NCBI GenBank assembly: GCA_035556215.1 | Contig: DATMFI010000043.1 | Coordinates: 13,122 to 77,121 of the forward strand | Direction of reading: 5' to 3' | DNA from: Palsa-892 sp035556215 | Lineage (GTDB): Bacteria > Pseudomonadota > Alphaproteobacteria > Rhizobiales > Xanthobacteraceae | Length of the DNA: 64,000 nucleotides | Part shown: positions 15,836 to 26,800 of the stretch, in pieces | Layout of the letters: each line of letters begins with the position of its first letter | How positions within the stretch are numbered: the stretch's first letter is position 1 | Translations under genes and position numbers: made by a program | Notes under the pieces: generated by a model | Told to the model about the DNA's origin: nothing | What the model saw: the letters and a program-made list of their open reading frames with translations, nothing else | Databases searched by the model: none

Positions 15836-18373
15836 ATGGCGGGAATGGCAGGACGGGCCGAAACGGACCGCGCCTTTTGGCGCGCGAGCGAACGCAAAGC
15901 GCTAAAGGCTGTCCGCCTGCTCGTCTGCGCGGGCATTTTGCTCCTCTCGCTCGGCAATGGCGCTTCGGCACAAGAAGCGCCGACGCTTCAGAACATCTTT
16001 CACTCGCTCCTCAACCTTGACCGCCACCAGCTTGCCCAGCTTGCGCTGACGCTCGGTATATTGGTGTTCGCGGTAACGACGGCGATCGCGCTGGTGCGCA
16101 CGCGCGATCGCATGAGTCTTCATCTCGCGAGCGCCAAGCAGGAAATCGCGCTCTTGCGCGACGAAGCCGACCGCGCGATGACGCTTCTCCTGGGCGATCC
16201 GCAAATCATCATCGTCTGGCGCGAGCCGCAGAAAAGCCCCCTGATCCTCGGCGATATCGGCAATGTCGCCGGCGTTGAAGCCGCGCGGCGCATACTTGCT
16301 TTCGGCACCTGGCTTGGCGTCGAGGAAGCGCACCGGCTGGAAGCGGCCGTCGAGGGCTTGCGCCAGCGCGGCGAAGCCTTCTCCCTCACGCTCACGACGC
16401 CGCGCGGCCGTTATCTCGAGGCCGAAGGCCGGCCGATCGGCGCTTCCGCCGTTTTGCGCCTTCGCGATCTCACCGGCGTGCGGCTCGAATATGCGACGCT
16501 TTCCGAGCAGCTCAAGCGTTTCGAGCGCGAAGTCGAGCAGATGCGCGCGCTGCTCGAGGTCGTGCCGACGCCGATCTGGCTGCACGACGCCAAGGGCAAG
16601 CTGGTATTTGCCAATACCGCCTATGCGCGCGCCGTGGAAGCGGCGGACACGCAGGACGCCGTCGCGCGCGGCCTTGAACTGCTCGACCAAAGCGCGCGCG
16701 CCGAAGCGGCGGAGGCCGCGGCCGCCAACCGGATTTTCACCAAGCGGCTGCCCGCGGTCATCGCCGGTGCGCGCCGCATTCTCGATGTCATCGAGGTCGG
16801 CGGTCAGCGCGGCGCGGCGGGGATCGGCCTCGATGCGACCGAAGCCGAGACGGTGCGCGCCGAGCTTGCCCGCATCGTTTCGGCGCATCGCCGCACGCTG
16901 GATGAGCTGCCGATTGCCGTCGCGATCTTCAACGCCGAGCAACAGCTCGTTTTCCATAATGCCGCCTATCGTTCGCTGTTCCGTTTCGACGCGAACTTTC
17001 TCGACGAGCGGCCGAGCGACTCCGCCATCCTCGATCGCTTGCGGGCCGAGCGCCAATTGCCGGAACAGGCGGACTTCAAGAGCTGGAAGGCGCAGCTGTT
17101 CGAGGCCTATCGCGCGATCGAATCGAAGGAACACTGGTGGCACATGCCCGGCGGCCGCGTGCTGCGCGTCGTCACCAATCCGAACCCCGAAGGCGGCGTC
17201 ACTTATCTCTTCGACGACATCACCGAGCGCATCCAGCTGGAAAGCCGCTACAACGCGCTGATCCATACGCAGGGCGAAACCCTCGATGCGCTCGCGGAAG
17301 CCGTCGCGGTGTTCGGCTCGAACGGGCGGCTCAAGCTCTATAACTCCGCGTTCCTGTCACTCTGGAAAATTTCCGCAAAAGCCGCCGCCGAACATCCGCA
17401 TATCGACAAGCTCGCCGCCGTCTGTCGGCCGCTGCTCAATGGCGATGAATCCTTCACCGCCTGGGAGACGATGCAGCTTGCGGTCACCGGGCTCGACCGC
17501 AACTCGTTCTCGGGCCTGCGCCTCGAATGCACCGACGGCCGCATGCTGGAATGCACGGCGGTGCCGCTGCCGGACGGCGGCTCGCTCGTCACCTTCCGCG
17601 ACGTCAGCGACAGCGTCCGCTTCGAGCGCGCGCTGACCGAACGCAACGAAGCGCTCGTTGCCGCCGACGTCCTGAAGAACGATTTCGTTCAGCACGTTTC
17701 CTACGAGCTGCGCTCGCCGCTCACCACGATTATCGGCTTCGGGCAGTTGCTCGATAATCCCGCCATCGGCCCGCTCACCGACAAGCAGCGCGAATATATC
17801 GACCACATCACGCAATCGAGCACGGCGCTGCTCGCCATCATCGACGACATTCTCGATCTTGCGACCATCGATGCCGGGGCCATGCAGCTCGACCTCGGCG
17901 AAGTCGATATCCGCGCCACGATGGCGGCGGCAGCCGAAGGCATTCGCGACCGGCTCGCGGAAGGCAATATCCGGCTCGACATGAAGGCGCCCGCCAATAT
18001 CGGCAGCTTCACGGCCGATGCGAAGCGGGTGCGGCAGATTCTGTTCAACCTGATGTCGAATGCGATCGGGTTTTCACCCGCGGGCGAAACGGTGACGCTT
18101 TCGGCCGAGCGCCAGCACGACAACATCGTTTTTCGCGTGATCGACAAGGGCCCCGGCATTCCGCCCGAGATCAAAACGCGGCTTTTCGGCCTGTTTGAGA
18201 GCTATCCGCGCGGTTCGCGTCATCGGGGCGCCGGATTGGGGCTTGCCATCGTCCGCTCGCTGATGGCTCTTCACGGCGGCAGTGTTGCAATCGACTCAGA
18301 ACCCGGACAAGGAACGGTGGTCAGTTGTATATTCCCCGCCACCGCCCGTGCCCAAAGCGAGGCGGCCGAGTAA
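15836..18373 (+). CDS. divL: DivL-like tyrosine pseudo-histidine kinase (PAS-rich)
   Basis: The 845-aa protein resembles a hybrid sensor kinase but carries Tyr where the phospho-accepting His should be: VQHVSYELRSPLTTIIGF, Tyr623. This is the hallmark of DivL, the Caulobacter cell-cycle regulator that modulates CckA and binds DivK. Order: signal-like segment (28-45), transmembrane helix (67-87), coiled coil, several PAS-like regions (about 120-600), HisKA-like helices (612-685), then an intact HATPase domain with N box (N738, N742), G1 DKGPGIP and G2 GAGLGLAIV. It heads a same-strand run with tsaE/amgK, murU and addBA, the neighbourhood I expect of alphaproteobacterial divL. Symbol assigned by motif and context. 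Confidence 0.85.
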   Translation: MAGMAGRAETDRAFWRASERKALKAVRLLVCAGILLLSLGNGASAQEAPTLQNIFHSLLNLDRHQLAQLALTLGILVFAVTTAIALVRTRDRMSLHLASAKQEIALLRDEADRAMTLLLGDPQIIIVWREPQKSPLILGDIGNVAGVEAARRILAFGTWLGVEEAHRLEAAVEGLRQRGEAFSLTLTTPRGRYLEAEGRPIGASAVLRLRDLTGVRLEYATLSEQLKRFEREVEQMRALLEVVPTPIWLHDAKGKLVFANTAYARAVEAADTQDAVARGLELLDQSARAEAAEAAAANRIFTKRLPAVIAGARRILDVIEVGGQRGAAGIGLDATEAETVRAELARIVSAHRRTLDELPIAVAIFNAEQQLVFHNAAYRSLFRFDANFLDERPSDSAILDRLRAERQLPEQADFKSWKAQLFEAYRAIESKEHWWHMPGGRVLRVVTNPNPEGGVTYLFDDITERIQLESRYNALIHTQGETLDALAEAVAVFGSNGRLKLYNSAFLSLWKISAKAAAEHPHIDKLAAVCRPLLNGDESFTAWETMQLAVTGLDRNSFSGLRLECTDGRMLECTAVPLPDGGSLVTFRDVSDSVRFERALTERNEALVAADVLKNDFVQHVSYELRSPLTTIIGFGQLLDNPAIGPLTDKQREYIDHITQSSTALLAIIDDILDLATIDAGAMQLDLGEVDIRATMAAAAEGIRDRLAEGNIRLDMKAPANIGSFTADAKRVRQILFNLMSNAIGFSPAGETVTLSAERQHDNIVFRVIDKGPGIPPEIKTRLFGLFESYPRGSRHRGAGLGLAIVRSLMALHGGSVAIDSEPGQGTVVSCIFPATARAQSEAAE

Positions 18374-18403
18374 AAGCGAGTAAACGAGTTTAGCGAGCCT
18401 GAT

Positions 18404-19996
18404 GTGCCGAGCCCGACCGCCGCGCGTACGATCTGGGATATTGTGCTGCCTGACGAGACCGCGACCGGGCGTCTCGCATCGGATATCGCACTCGCGCTTC
18501 AGCCCAACGATCTCGTGACGCTTTCGGGCGATCTCGGCGCCGGAAAGACGACGATCGCCCGCGCCATCATCCGCACGCTCGCCGGCGATGAAACGGTCGA
18601 GGTCCCGAGCCCGACCTTCACGCTGCTGCAACTTTACGATTTGCCGCGCTTTCCGGTGGTGCATGCCGATCTCTATCGGGTGACGACGCTCGCCGAGCTT
18701 TCCGAGCTGGGCTGGGAAGAGGCCGCCGACGGCGCCGCCGTCATGGTCGAATGGCCGGAACGCGCGAGCGCTTTCATTCAGGCGGACCGGCTCGACGTTT
18801 CGCTGTCGCTCGCGCTCGAATACGGCCCCGACGCGCGGCAGGTACGGCTCACCGGCTTCGGCAGCTGGGCCGGGCGGCTGACGCGCTTTCGGGCCGTGCG
18901 CGAGCTTCTGGACAGCGCCGGATTCGGCGCGGCCGAGCGCATTCCGATCCAGGGCGATGCTTCGACCCGCAGCTATGAGCGGCTGCTCCTTAATCCGGGC
19001 AGCGCCATTTTGATGAATTCGCCGCGGCGGCCCGACGGCCCGCCGATCAGGGACGGCAAATCCTACAGTGCGATCGCGCATCTTGCCGAAGACGTGAAGC
19101 CGTTCGTTGCGCTGGCGCGGGCATTACGCGAGCGCGGGTTTGGCGCGCCTGAACTATATGCCGCCGACATCGACAACGGCCTTCTGTTGCTCGAAGATCT
19201 CGGCGTCGACGGCATCGTCACGCGCACCGACCCGCCGGCGCCGATCGAGCATCTTTATGCTTCGGCCATCGATGTGCTGGTCGCGCTGCATACGCAGGAA
19301 CTGCCGTCGAAGCTGCCGGTTTCGCCGCGCGTCGAGCATGTCATTCCGCCCTACGATCTCGATGCCTTCACGGCCGAGATCGAACTGATGCTCGACTGGT
19401 ATCTGCCCTATCGCGGCGCGCCGCGGCCGACGCCCGAAGTGCGCGATTATTTCGCCGGCATGTGGAAGGCGGCGCTCGCCGAAGTTCTGACGGCGCCCAA
19501 AACCTGGGTGCTGCGGGACTATCATTCGCCCAACCTCATGTGGCTGCCGGCGCGCGAGGGCAACGCGCAGCTCGGCCTGCTCGACTTTCAGGATGCGGTC
19601 ATGGGCCCCGCCGCTTACGACGTCGCCTCGCTCCTGATGGATGCGCGCGTCGATATTCCGCACGAGCTCGAAATCACGCTGCTGTCGCGCTACGCGGTCG
19701 GCCGCAGCACCGTCGATCCCAATTTCGATCCCAATGAGTTCGCGCGCCATTACGTCACGCTCGGCGCGCAGCGCGCGACCAAAATCCTCGGCATTTTCGC
19801 GCGGCTCGCCAAGCGTGACGGCAAGCCGCAATATCTCGCGCATCTGCCGCGCGTCTGGAACTATTTGATGCGCGCGCTGGCGCACCCGTCGCTGGGGCAG
19901 TTGAACGCGTGGTATCACGCCCATGTGCCGCCACCCGATCCGCCGCCTGCGGCGGATGTCGCGCCCGCGGCGGATCAGCCGCAGCCGGTCTCGTGA
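18404..19996 (+). CDS. Fused TsaE (tRNA t6A ATPase) and AmgK-type sugar kinase
   Basis: Two domains share 530 aa. Residues 1-150 are TsaE, the ATPase of the t6A37 tRNA modification complex: Walker A GDLGAGKTT (42-50), SPTFTLLQLY, HADLYR and MVEWPER. Residues 170-510 are an aminoglycoside-phosphotransferase-like kinase (GDASTRSYERL, WVLRDYHSPNLMWL catalytic loop, LLDFQDAVMGP metal site) matching AmgK, the anomeric kinase for MurNAc/GlcNAc recycling. The next gene encodes MurU, the AmgK partner, which supports that reading. The start is GTG; its stop overlaps the murU GTG. The C-terminal tail is Pro/Ala-rich. Confidence 0.9.
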   Translation: MPSPTAARTIWDIVLPDETATGRLASDIALALQPNDLVTLSGDLGAGKTTIARAIIRTLAGDETVEVPSPTFTLLQLYDLPRFPVVHADLYRVTTLAELSELGWEEAADGAAVMVEWPERASAFIQADRLDVSLSLALEYGPDARQVRLTGFGSWAGRLTRFRAVRELLDSAGFGAAERIPIQGDASTRSYERLLLNPGSAILMNSPRRPDGPPIRDGKSYSAIAHLAEDVKPFVALARALRERGFGAPELYAADIDNGLLLLEDLGVDGIVTRTDPPAPIEHLYASAIDVLVALHTQELPSKLPVSPRVEHVIPPYDLDAFTAEIELMLDWYLPYRGAPRPTPEVRDYFAGMWKAALAEVLTAPKTWVLRDYHSPNLMWLPAREGNAQLGLLDFQDAVMGPAAYDVASLLMDARVDIPHELEITLLSRYAVGRSTVDPNFDPNEFARHYVTLGAQRATKILGIFARLAKRDGKPQYLAHLPRVWNYLMRALAHPSLGQLNAWYHAHVPPPDPPPAADVAPAADQPQPVS

Positions 19997-20715
19997 GCGC
20001 GGGCGATTTTCCCAGGACGGCGATGGTGCTTGCCGCCGGCATCGGCAAGCGCATGCGGCCGCTGACCGACACGCGGCCAAAGCCGATGGTCGAAGTCGCG
20101 GGGCGTATGCTCATCGACCGCAACCTCGATCGTCTCGCGGCCGCGGGCGTCACGACAGCGATCGTAAACCTGCATCACTTCGGCGATCTCCTGGAGGCGC
20201 ATCTCAAGACGCGCACAACGCCGAACATCATCTTTTCCGACGAGCGGGCGGCATTGCTCGATACCGGCGGCGGCATCGCGCACGCCCTGCCCCGGCTCGG
20301 CGGCGCGCCGTTTTTTCTGGTCAATTCGGACAGCCTGTGGCTGGAGCGCGATTGCAATCTTGCGCGCCTTACAAGCGCCTTCGATCCGGCCCGAATGGAT
20401 GCGCTGCTTCTGCTCGCACGCCCGCAGAATACGATCGGCTATGAAGGGCAAGGCGATTATTTTCTGAATAGCGACGGCCGGCTGCGCCGGCGTGGCGCGC
20501 ATGAAAGCGCTCCTTTCACATATGCGGGCGGCGCGATTCTCTCGCCCCGATTGTTCGACGGCGCGCCTGCGGGCGCGTTTCCGCTTCTTCCGCTATTCAA
20601 CCGCGCCGAGACGAGCGGGCGGCTCTTTGGCCTCGAGCTTGCCGGTCAATTTCTGCATGTCGGAACGCCGGCTTCGATCGCGCCGGCGGAAGCCGCGCTT
20701 CGCCAACACGGCTGA
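19993..20715 (+). CDS. murU: MurNAc-1-phosphate uridylyltransferase (nucleotidyltransferase)
   Basis: Sugar-1-phosphate nucleotidyltransferase that makes UDP-MurNAc in the AmgK/MurU peptidoglycan-recycling shortcut. The 240-aa product shows the N-terminal signature MVLAAGIGKRMRPLTDTRPKP, then LLDTGGGIAHALP and the metal-binding VNSDSLW. Short length without a hexapeptide domain fits MurU rather than GlmU or RmlA. The GTG at 19993 overlaps the upstream stop (GTGA); longer in-frame extensions run inside the upstream gene. The specific substrate is inferred from family and neighbour. Confidence 0.87.
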   Translation: MSAGDFPRTAMVLAAGIGKRMRPLTDTRPKPMVEVAGRMLIDRNLDRLAAAGVTTAIVNLHHFGDLLEAHLKTRTTPNIIFSDERAALLDTGGGIAHALPRLGGAPFFLVNSDSLWLERDCNLARLTSAFDPARMDALLLLARPQNTIGYEGQGDYFLNSDGRLRRRGAHESAPFTYAGGAILSPRLFDGAPAGAFPLLPLFNRAETSGRLFGLELAGQFLHVGTPASIAPAEAALRQHG

Positions 20716-20760
20716 AATTGGAGTGTGAAAACCGGCGGCGAGGCGTGCCACAATAGCGGC

Positions 20761-23700
20761 ATGAGCGACTCGCCTGCCCGCGTCTACACCATTCCTCCTT
20801 CCGCGCCGTTCCTGCCAACGCTCGCCGAGGCGCTGGTCGAAGGCCGCCTGATTCCCGGCTTTCGCCCCAAGGACGATCCCCTCATCCTCGCCAATGCCAC
20901 CGTCTTCCTGCCGACACGGCGCGCGGTGCGTATTTTCTCGACGAGCCTGCTTGAAGCGATCGGGCAGGAAGCGCTGATCCTGCCGCGGATCCTGCCGCTC
21001 GGCGGCGTCGATGAAGACGAATTTGCGTTCGAGGAAAACGGCGCCGACCTGCCGCCAGCCATTCCCGCGACGGGGCGGCGGCTCGTGCTTGCCCAGCTCA
21101 TTTTACAGTGGGCGCGCGCGACCGGCGCTGAAGAGCGCCTGATTGCCTCGACGCCTGCCGCTTCGCTCGCTTTTGCCGACGAACTCGCGCATGTGCTCGA
21201 CGATTTGACCATCGCGGGCGTGCCGCACGAGAAACTTCCCGAGGCCGTGCCGCACGATTTCGACCGCTACTGGGAAACGGCGCGCGCCTTTCTCAACATC
21301 ATCTGGCGCGAATGGCCAAATATCCTGCGCGAGCAGAACCAGATCGATCCGACCGATCGGCGCGAGCGGCTGCTCGCCCGCGAAACGGCGCGCCTGGCTG
21401 CCGCCTCCGGCGGGCCGGTGATCGCGGCAGGCTCGACCGGCTCGCTGCCTTCGGTCGCGCGGCTTTTGAACGTGATCGCCCGGCGCAAGGACGGCGCTGT
21501 CGTGCTGCCGGGGCTCGACCAGCTGCTTGACGAGAAGTCCTTCGCAGAGATCGGCAGCCATCACGAGATGGATGCCGCGCAAGGCCATCCGCAATACGGT
21601 CTGCATCGCCTGCTCGGGGAATTCGGCATCAAGCGAAGCGATGTCGTTTCGCTGGCAGTGCCGCCGCTGCCGGCACGGGAAAAGCTCCTGTCGGAGGCGT
21701 TCCGCCCCGCGGGCGTCACCGATCGCTGGCAAGCGAATGCGGCCGGCGACGACGCGCTTGACGATGTGACGCTCGTCGAAGCGGCCGATCCGCGCGAAGA
21801 AGCGCTGGCCATCGCTGTCGCCTTGCGCGAGTCGCTGGCACGGAAAATCCCCTACAGCGCGCTGATTACGCCCGACCGCGCGCTCGCCCGCCGCGTCGCC
21901 GCCGAACTTACACGCTGGAACATCAAGGTCGACGATTCGGCGGGCATTCCGCTCGCGGAATCGGAAGCCGGCCGCTTTGCGCGGCTCGCCGCGGAAGCCG
22001 CGGCCTCGCAGCTCGCGCCGGTTCCGCTGATTGCGCTTTTGCGGCATCCGCTTTGTGCTTTCGCCGCGCACGAAATTGACGCCCTCGAACAGGGCATATT
22101 GCGCGGACCGCGCCCGGCAAGCGGCACCCGCGGGCTTTTGCGGGCAATCGAAACGGCACGGACCGAGCGCTACCACCCCAACGATCCGAAGGCACGGCTC
22201 AAGCCTGAGGACTGGGATTCCGCTCGCGCGCTGGCGGAAAAACTGCAAGCTGCGCTCGATCCGCTTTGCCGCCTCGGCGAGCGGCCGCTGCCTTTCGGGC
22301 AACTCCTGAATGCGCACCGAACGGTACTTTCAGCGCTCGGCTTCGACGAGAACGCCGGCCATGGCGCGGAAGAGCTTGCGGAGATTCTGGACGAACTCGC
22401 TGCCGCGCCTGCGCCGCATTTCGCGCTGACGCTTGCCGATTACGCCGAGGCCTTCACAACCCTGCTCGCGGGCACGCCGCTGCGCGCGCCGCTCGACGAG
22501 GACGCGGCGATCCGCATTCTTGGCCCGATCGAAGCGCGTCTTGTCGGTTTCGACCGCGTGGTGCTCGGCGGCCTGAACGAAGGCACCTGGCCTGCCGGCG
22601 CGAAAACCGATGCTTTCCTGAACCGGCCGATGCGGCGCGCGCTCGGATTGAATGTGCCCGAGCGCCGTATCGGCCTTTCCGCGCATGATTTCGTGCAGAT
22701 GCTGGGCACGCGCGACGTCCTCGTGACCCGCGCGCGGCGCCAGGGCGGCGCGGAAACCGTGGCCTCGCGCTCATGGCAACGATTGGCAGCGATTGCGACC
22801 GAGAAGTCATGGAAGGCCGCGCTCATGCGCGGCGAGCGCCTGCTTGAACTCGCACGCATGCTCGATCGCCCGGAAGGCACGCCGAAGCCGATCGAGAAAC
22901 CGGCGCCGCGCCCGCCGCTTGCCGCGCGGCCGAAGCGCCTTTCGGTGACCGAGATCGAGGATCTCGTGCGCGACCCTTATACGATTTACGCGCGGCATGT
23001 GTTGAAGGTGTTTCCGCTCGAAGAAATCGACGCCGACCCCGGCGTTGCGGAGCGCGGCATCGTGCTGCACGACGCGCTTGCGCGCTTCACCGAGAAATTT
23101 CCGCAAGCCCTGCCGCGCGATGCGCTCGACCAGCTGATCGCCGCAGGCCGGGAAGCCTTTGTGGCCTTTGACGAGTTTCCCGGCGCCAAAGCCGTGTGGT
23201 GGCCGCGTTTTGAGCGTATCGCAAGATGGTTTGTCGCGGCTGAACAGGCCCGCCGGCCGCATATCGATCACATTCGGGCGGAAATTCGCGGAGAAATCTC
23301 GTTCACGGTGAACGATTTCCCGTTCACGCTTGCCGCCAAGGCGGATCGCTTCGAAATTCGAAACGACAAGGCCATCGGCGTTCTCGATTATAAGACCGGC
23401 GCGCCGCCCTCGCTCTCGCAAGCGATTACCGGACTTGCACCGCAATTGCCGCTCGAAGCCGCGATCGCGCGCGCAGGCGGATTCAAGGGCATTCCGAAAG
23501 GCGCCCGCATCGCTGAAATCGGCGTCTTTCATTTGAGCGGCGGCAACCCGCCGGGGCGCTTCGTCTCGCTCAACCCCGCCGAGGCCAAGCGCACAGGAAA
23601 GAAGCTTCCCGAGCAATATGGCATCGAGAATTGCGATCAGCTTGCCGACTTTGCGTTCGAGCGGCTGAAGGGATTGATCGCGCATTACACCGATGCCGCG

Positions 23701-23808
23701 TCATCCTATCCGCCAATCCCGCGGCCCAAATGGAAACAGCGCTACGGCAGCTACGATCACCTCGCCCGCATCAAGGAATGGTCGAGCGAAGACGAGGGTG
23801 AGGAATGA
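20761..23808 (+). CDS. addB: Double-strand break repair protein AddB
   Basis: Nuclease subunit of the AddAB helicase-nuclease that resects double-strand ends for RecA. The 1015-aa product is of the alphaproteobacterial AddB type: it lacks a Walker A motif and carries a C-terminal RecB-like nuclease domain (GVLDYKTGAPPS, with the catalytic Asp and Lys). The start at 20761 gives MSDSPARVYTIPPSAPFL; an upstream in-frame GTG has no better support. The stop overlaps the addA ATG by 4 bp, so subunits are made in coupled fashion. Confidence 0.93.
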   Translation: MSDSPARVYTIPPSAPFLPTLAEALVEGRLIPGFRPKDDPLILANATVFLPTRRAVRIFSTSLLEAIGQEALILPRILPLGGVDEDEFAFEENGADLPPAIPATGRRLVLAQLILQWARATGAEERLIASTPAASLAFADELAHVLDDLTIAGVPHEKLPEAVPHDFDRYWETARAFLNIIWREWPNILREQNQIDPTDRRERLLARETARLAAASGGPVIAAGSTGSLPSVARLLNVIARRKDGAVVLPGLDQLLDEKSFAEIGSHHEMDAAQGHPQYGLHRLLGEFGIKRSDVVSLAVPPLPAREKLLSEAFRPAGVTDRWQANAAGDDALDDVTLVEAADPREEALAIAVALRESLARKIPYSALITPDRALARRVAAELTRWNIKVDDSAGIPLAESEAGRFARLAAEAAASQLAPVPLIALLRHPLCAFAAHEIDALEQGILRGPRPASGTRGLLRAIETARTERYHPNDPKARLKPEDWDSARALAEKLQAALDPLCRLGERPLPFGQLLNAHRTVLSALGFDENAGHGAEELAEILDELAAAPAPHFALTLADYAEAFTTLLAGTPLRAPLDEDAAIRILGPIEARLVGFDRVVLGGLNEGTWPAGAKTDAFLNRPMRRALGLNVPERRIGLSAHDFVQMLGTRDVLVTRARRQGGAETVASRSWQRLAAIATEKSWKAALMRGERLLELARMLDRPEGTPKPIEKPAPRPPLAARPKRLSVTEIEDLVRDPYTIYARHVLKVFPLEEIDADPGVAERGIVLHDALARFTEKFPQALPRDALDQLIAAGREAFVAFDEFPGAKAVWWPRFERIARWFVAAEQARRPHIDHIRAEIRGEISFTVNDFPFTLAAKADRFEIRNDKAIGVLDYKTGAPPSLSQAITGLAPQLPLEAAIARAGGFKGIPKGARIAEIGVFHLSGGNPPGRFVSLNPAEAKRTGKKLPEQYGIENCDQLADFAFERLKGLIAHYTDAASSYPPIPRPKWKQRYGSYDHLARIKEWSSEDEGEE

Positions 23809-26800
23809 CCAGGCGCCCGATTCCCGAAACAACCCGGCAGGCGCAATTTGCCGTTTCCGATCCTGCAGCCTCGGCCTGGGTGTCGGCCAATGCGGGCTCG
23901 GGAAAGACATATGTGCTCGCCCAGCGCGTCATCCGGCTCTTGCTGCGCGGCACGCCGCCGGGGCGCATCCTGTGTCTCACCTTCACCAAGGCCGCCGCCG
24001 CTCACATGGCCAATCAGGTGCTGAAGACGCTACGCAGCTGGGTGGCGCTCGACGACGCGATGCTCGACGAGCGGATCGTCGCGATCGATGGCGGCAAGCC
24101 TTCCGCCGCGCGCCGCGCCGAAGCGCGGCGGCTGTTCGCCACCGCGCTCGAAACGCCGGGCGGCCTCAAGGTGCAGACGATCCATGCCTTTTGCGATCGC
24201 GTGCTGCATCAATTTCCGTTCGAGGCGGGCGTGCCGGCGGGCTTCACGGTGCTCGAAGAATCGCTCGAAGCCGACCTTCTGCAACGCGCACGCGCCGACG
24301 TTCTCCTTGAAGCCGCGCGCGCGCCCGAAAGCGAACTCGGCAGGGCGCTCGCACTCGCCGTCTCGACCGATAGCGATACGCGGCTTGCAGACCTGTTCGA
24401 TGAAATGGTGCGGGCACGGCGCAAGCTTCACTATCTTTTGGGGGAGGAAGGGCTCGAACGGGCGGAACGGGCGATCTGCGATGGGCTCGGCCTCGCGCAT
24501 GGCGATAGCGTCGCGGCGGCGGAAGCCGAAATTCTCTCCGGCCCCTTCCTGCCGCATAGCGAATGGAAGGCGATTGCCGATCAGTTGATGACCTTGAAAG
24601 GCAACCCCAAATCGCGCGGCGAACAATTGGCGAAAGCCGCGGCAACATCCGATTCTCAAATCATCGACAGCTATCTTTCGATCTTCTGCACGCAGAAAGG
24701 AACGCTGCGAGAGCTGAAGGGGTTCGGCGGCGAAGATGTGCGCGACACGGAACCGGCGGTGCAGCGGCTCATTGCCGAACTTGGCCGCATCGCACCGCTG
24801 ATCGAACGCCGCCGCGCGGCGCAGGCTTTCGAGCGCACCTGCGCGCTCAACAGGCTCGGCCGCGCCATCATCCAGCGCTATGAGGCCATGAAACAGGCGC
24901 GCGGCGCGCTCGATTATGACGATCTCGTCAGCAAGACCGCCGATCTTCTCGAAGACCAGGCCGCGGCCTGGGTGCATTACAAGCTCGACGGCGGCATCGA
25001 TCACATCCTGATCGATGAAGCGCAGGACACCAGCCCCGAGCAGTGGAAAGTCGTCGCGCAACTCGCCAAGGAATTCTTCGCGGGGGAAGGCGCGAGCGAG
25101 CGGCCGCGCACCATCTTCGCTGTCGGCGACGAGAAGCAGTCGATCTTCGGCTTTCAGGGCGCCGACCCGAAAAGCTTCGAGGAGATGCAGCGCAATTTCC
25201 GAAAGCAGATCGAGGGCGCGAAGCAGAAATTCGAGCCGCGGCAACTCGATCTTTCGTTTCGCTCGGCCGCCGGCATTGTCGGGGCCGTCGATCAGGTGTT
25301 CTCGACGCCGGAAAGCTTCCGCGGGCTTTCCAACAAGGCCGGCGAAACGCACACCATTCACACCGCGATCCGCAGCGACGCGCCCGCGCTCGTCGAAATC
25401 TGGGACGCGGTGCCGGCACCGAAAAGCGAAAGCGACGAACTCGGATGGGACGCCCCGCTCGATGCCGAGCGGCCATCGAGCGCGCCCCTGATGCTGGCGC
25501 AAAAGATCGCCAAGGCGGTGCGGAGCTGGCTCGACAAACCGCAGATTTTAATCGGCGATCCCGAAACAGAGACGCCGCGGCCGCCGAACGCGGGCGACAT
25601 CATCGTTCTTGTCCGCTCGCGCGGCACGCTGTTCGACGCGATTCTGCGCGAGCTGAAACAGGCGGGCGTGCCGGTCGCGGGCGCCGACCGCATGCAGCTC
25701 GCTGAGCACATTGCGGTCATGGACATCGCGGCGCTTTGCGATGCGCTGCTGCTTCCGTCCGATGATCTGGCGCTGGCTTGCGCGCTCAAAAGCCCGCTGC
25801 TGGGCTTCAGCGAAGATGAACTCTACGAGATCGCCTATGGCCGGAGCGGCACGCTCGCCGACGCACTTGCGGCGGCGAATTCAGCCAAGTGCCGGGAGGC
25901 GGCCGAAAAGCTCGCGCGCTGGCGGGACGACGCCCGCGCATTACGGCCGTTCGATTTTCTCTCGCGCGTTTTGAGCCGCGATCGCGGCCGCGCGCAGATT
26001 CTGGCGCGGCTCGGCCTGGAAGCCGCCGATGCGCTCGACGAGCTGCTCGCGCATGCGCTTGCCTATGAAGCGACGGAAACGCCGTCGCTTGCGGGCTTTT
26101 TGGTGTTTCTGCGCCGCGGCGGATCGCAGGTAAAGCGCGACCTTGAAGTCGAAAGCGACGCAGTGCGCGTCATGACGGTGCACGGCGTGAAGGGGCTGGA
26201 GGCGCCGATCGTCCTACTTGCCGACACTGCATCGCCGCCCGACAGCAAGCGCCACCATCCCAAACTCATGCCGCTCCCCGATGGCCCCTTTGTCTGGGCG
26301 AGCGGTGATGACAGCAAAGCGATTGCCCGCGCCCGGGAGATGGTCGTACAGGCCAACGAAGGCGAACACCGGCGCCTGCTCTATGTGGCGCTGACCCGCG
26401 CGCGCGATGCGATTGTTGTTGCCGCCGCCGAGAACCGCGGCCGGATTCCGGAGGGCAGCTGGTATCGTCTGGTGCGCGGCGCGCTCGAGGGAACCGGCGG
26501 TGATTTCGTCGAGATCGAAGATCACGGCTATGGCTTCAGCGAAAAGGTTTTCCGCTGGCGCTACCAGCCTGCGCAGGTACCGCCGCAACGCGCGTTATCG
26601 AAACCAGAGACGATTGCCGAGCCGGACTGGTTGCGCCGCCCGATCGCCGGAATCTCCTCTCGCGCACCGGCGGCGCCGCGCAAGGACGGCGAAAGCTCCA
26701 CCGCGCGCGCCGAGGCGCGGCGGCGCGGCGTGCTGATCCACCGCTTGTTGCAAGAGCTGCCGCGCTTTCCGGCTGAGCGCGAGAAGCGCGCGAGGCAGTA

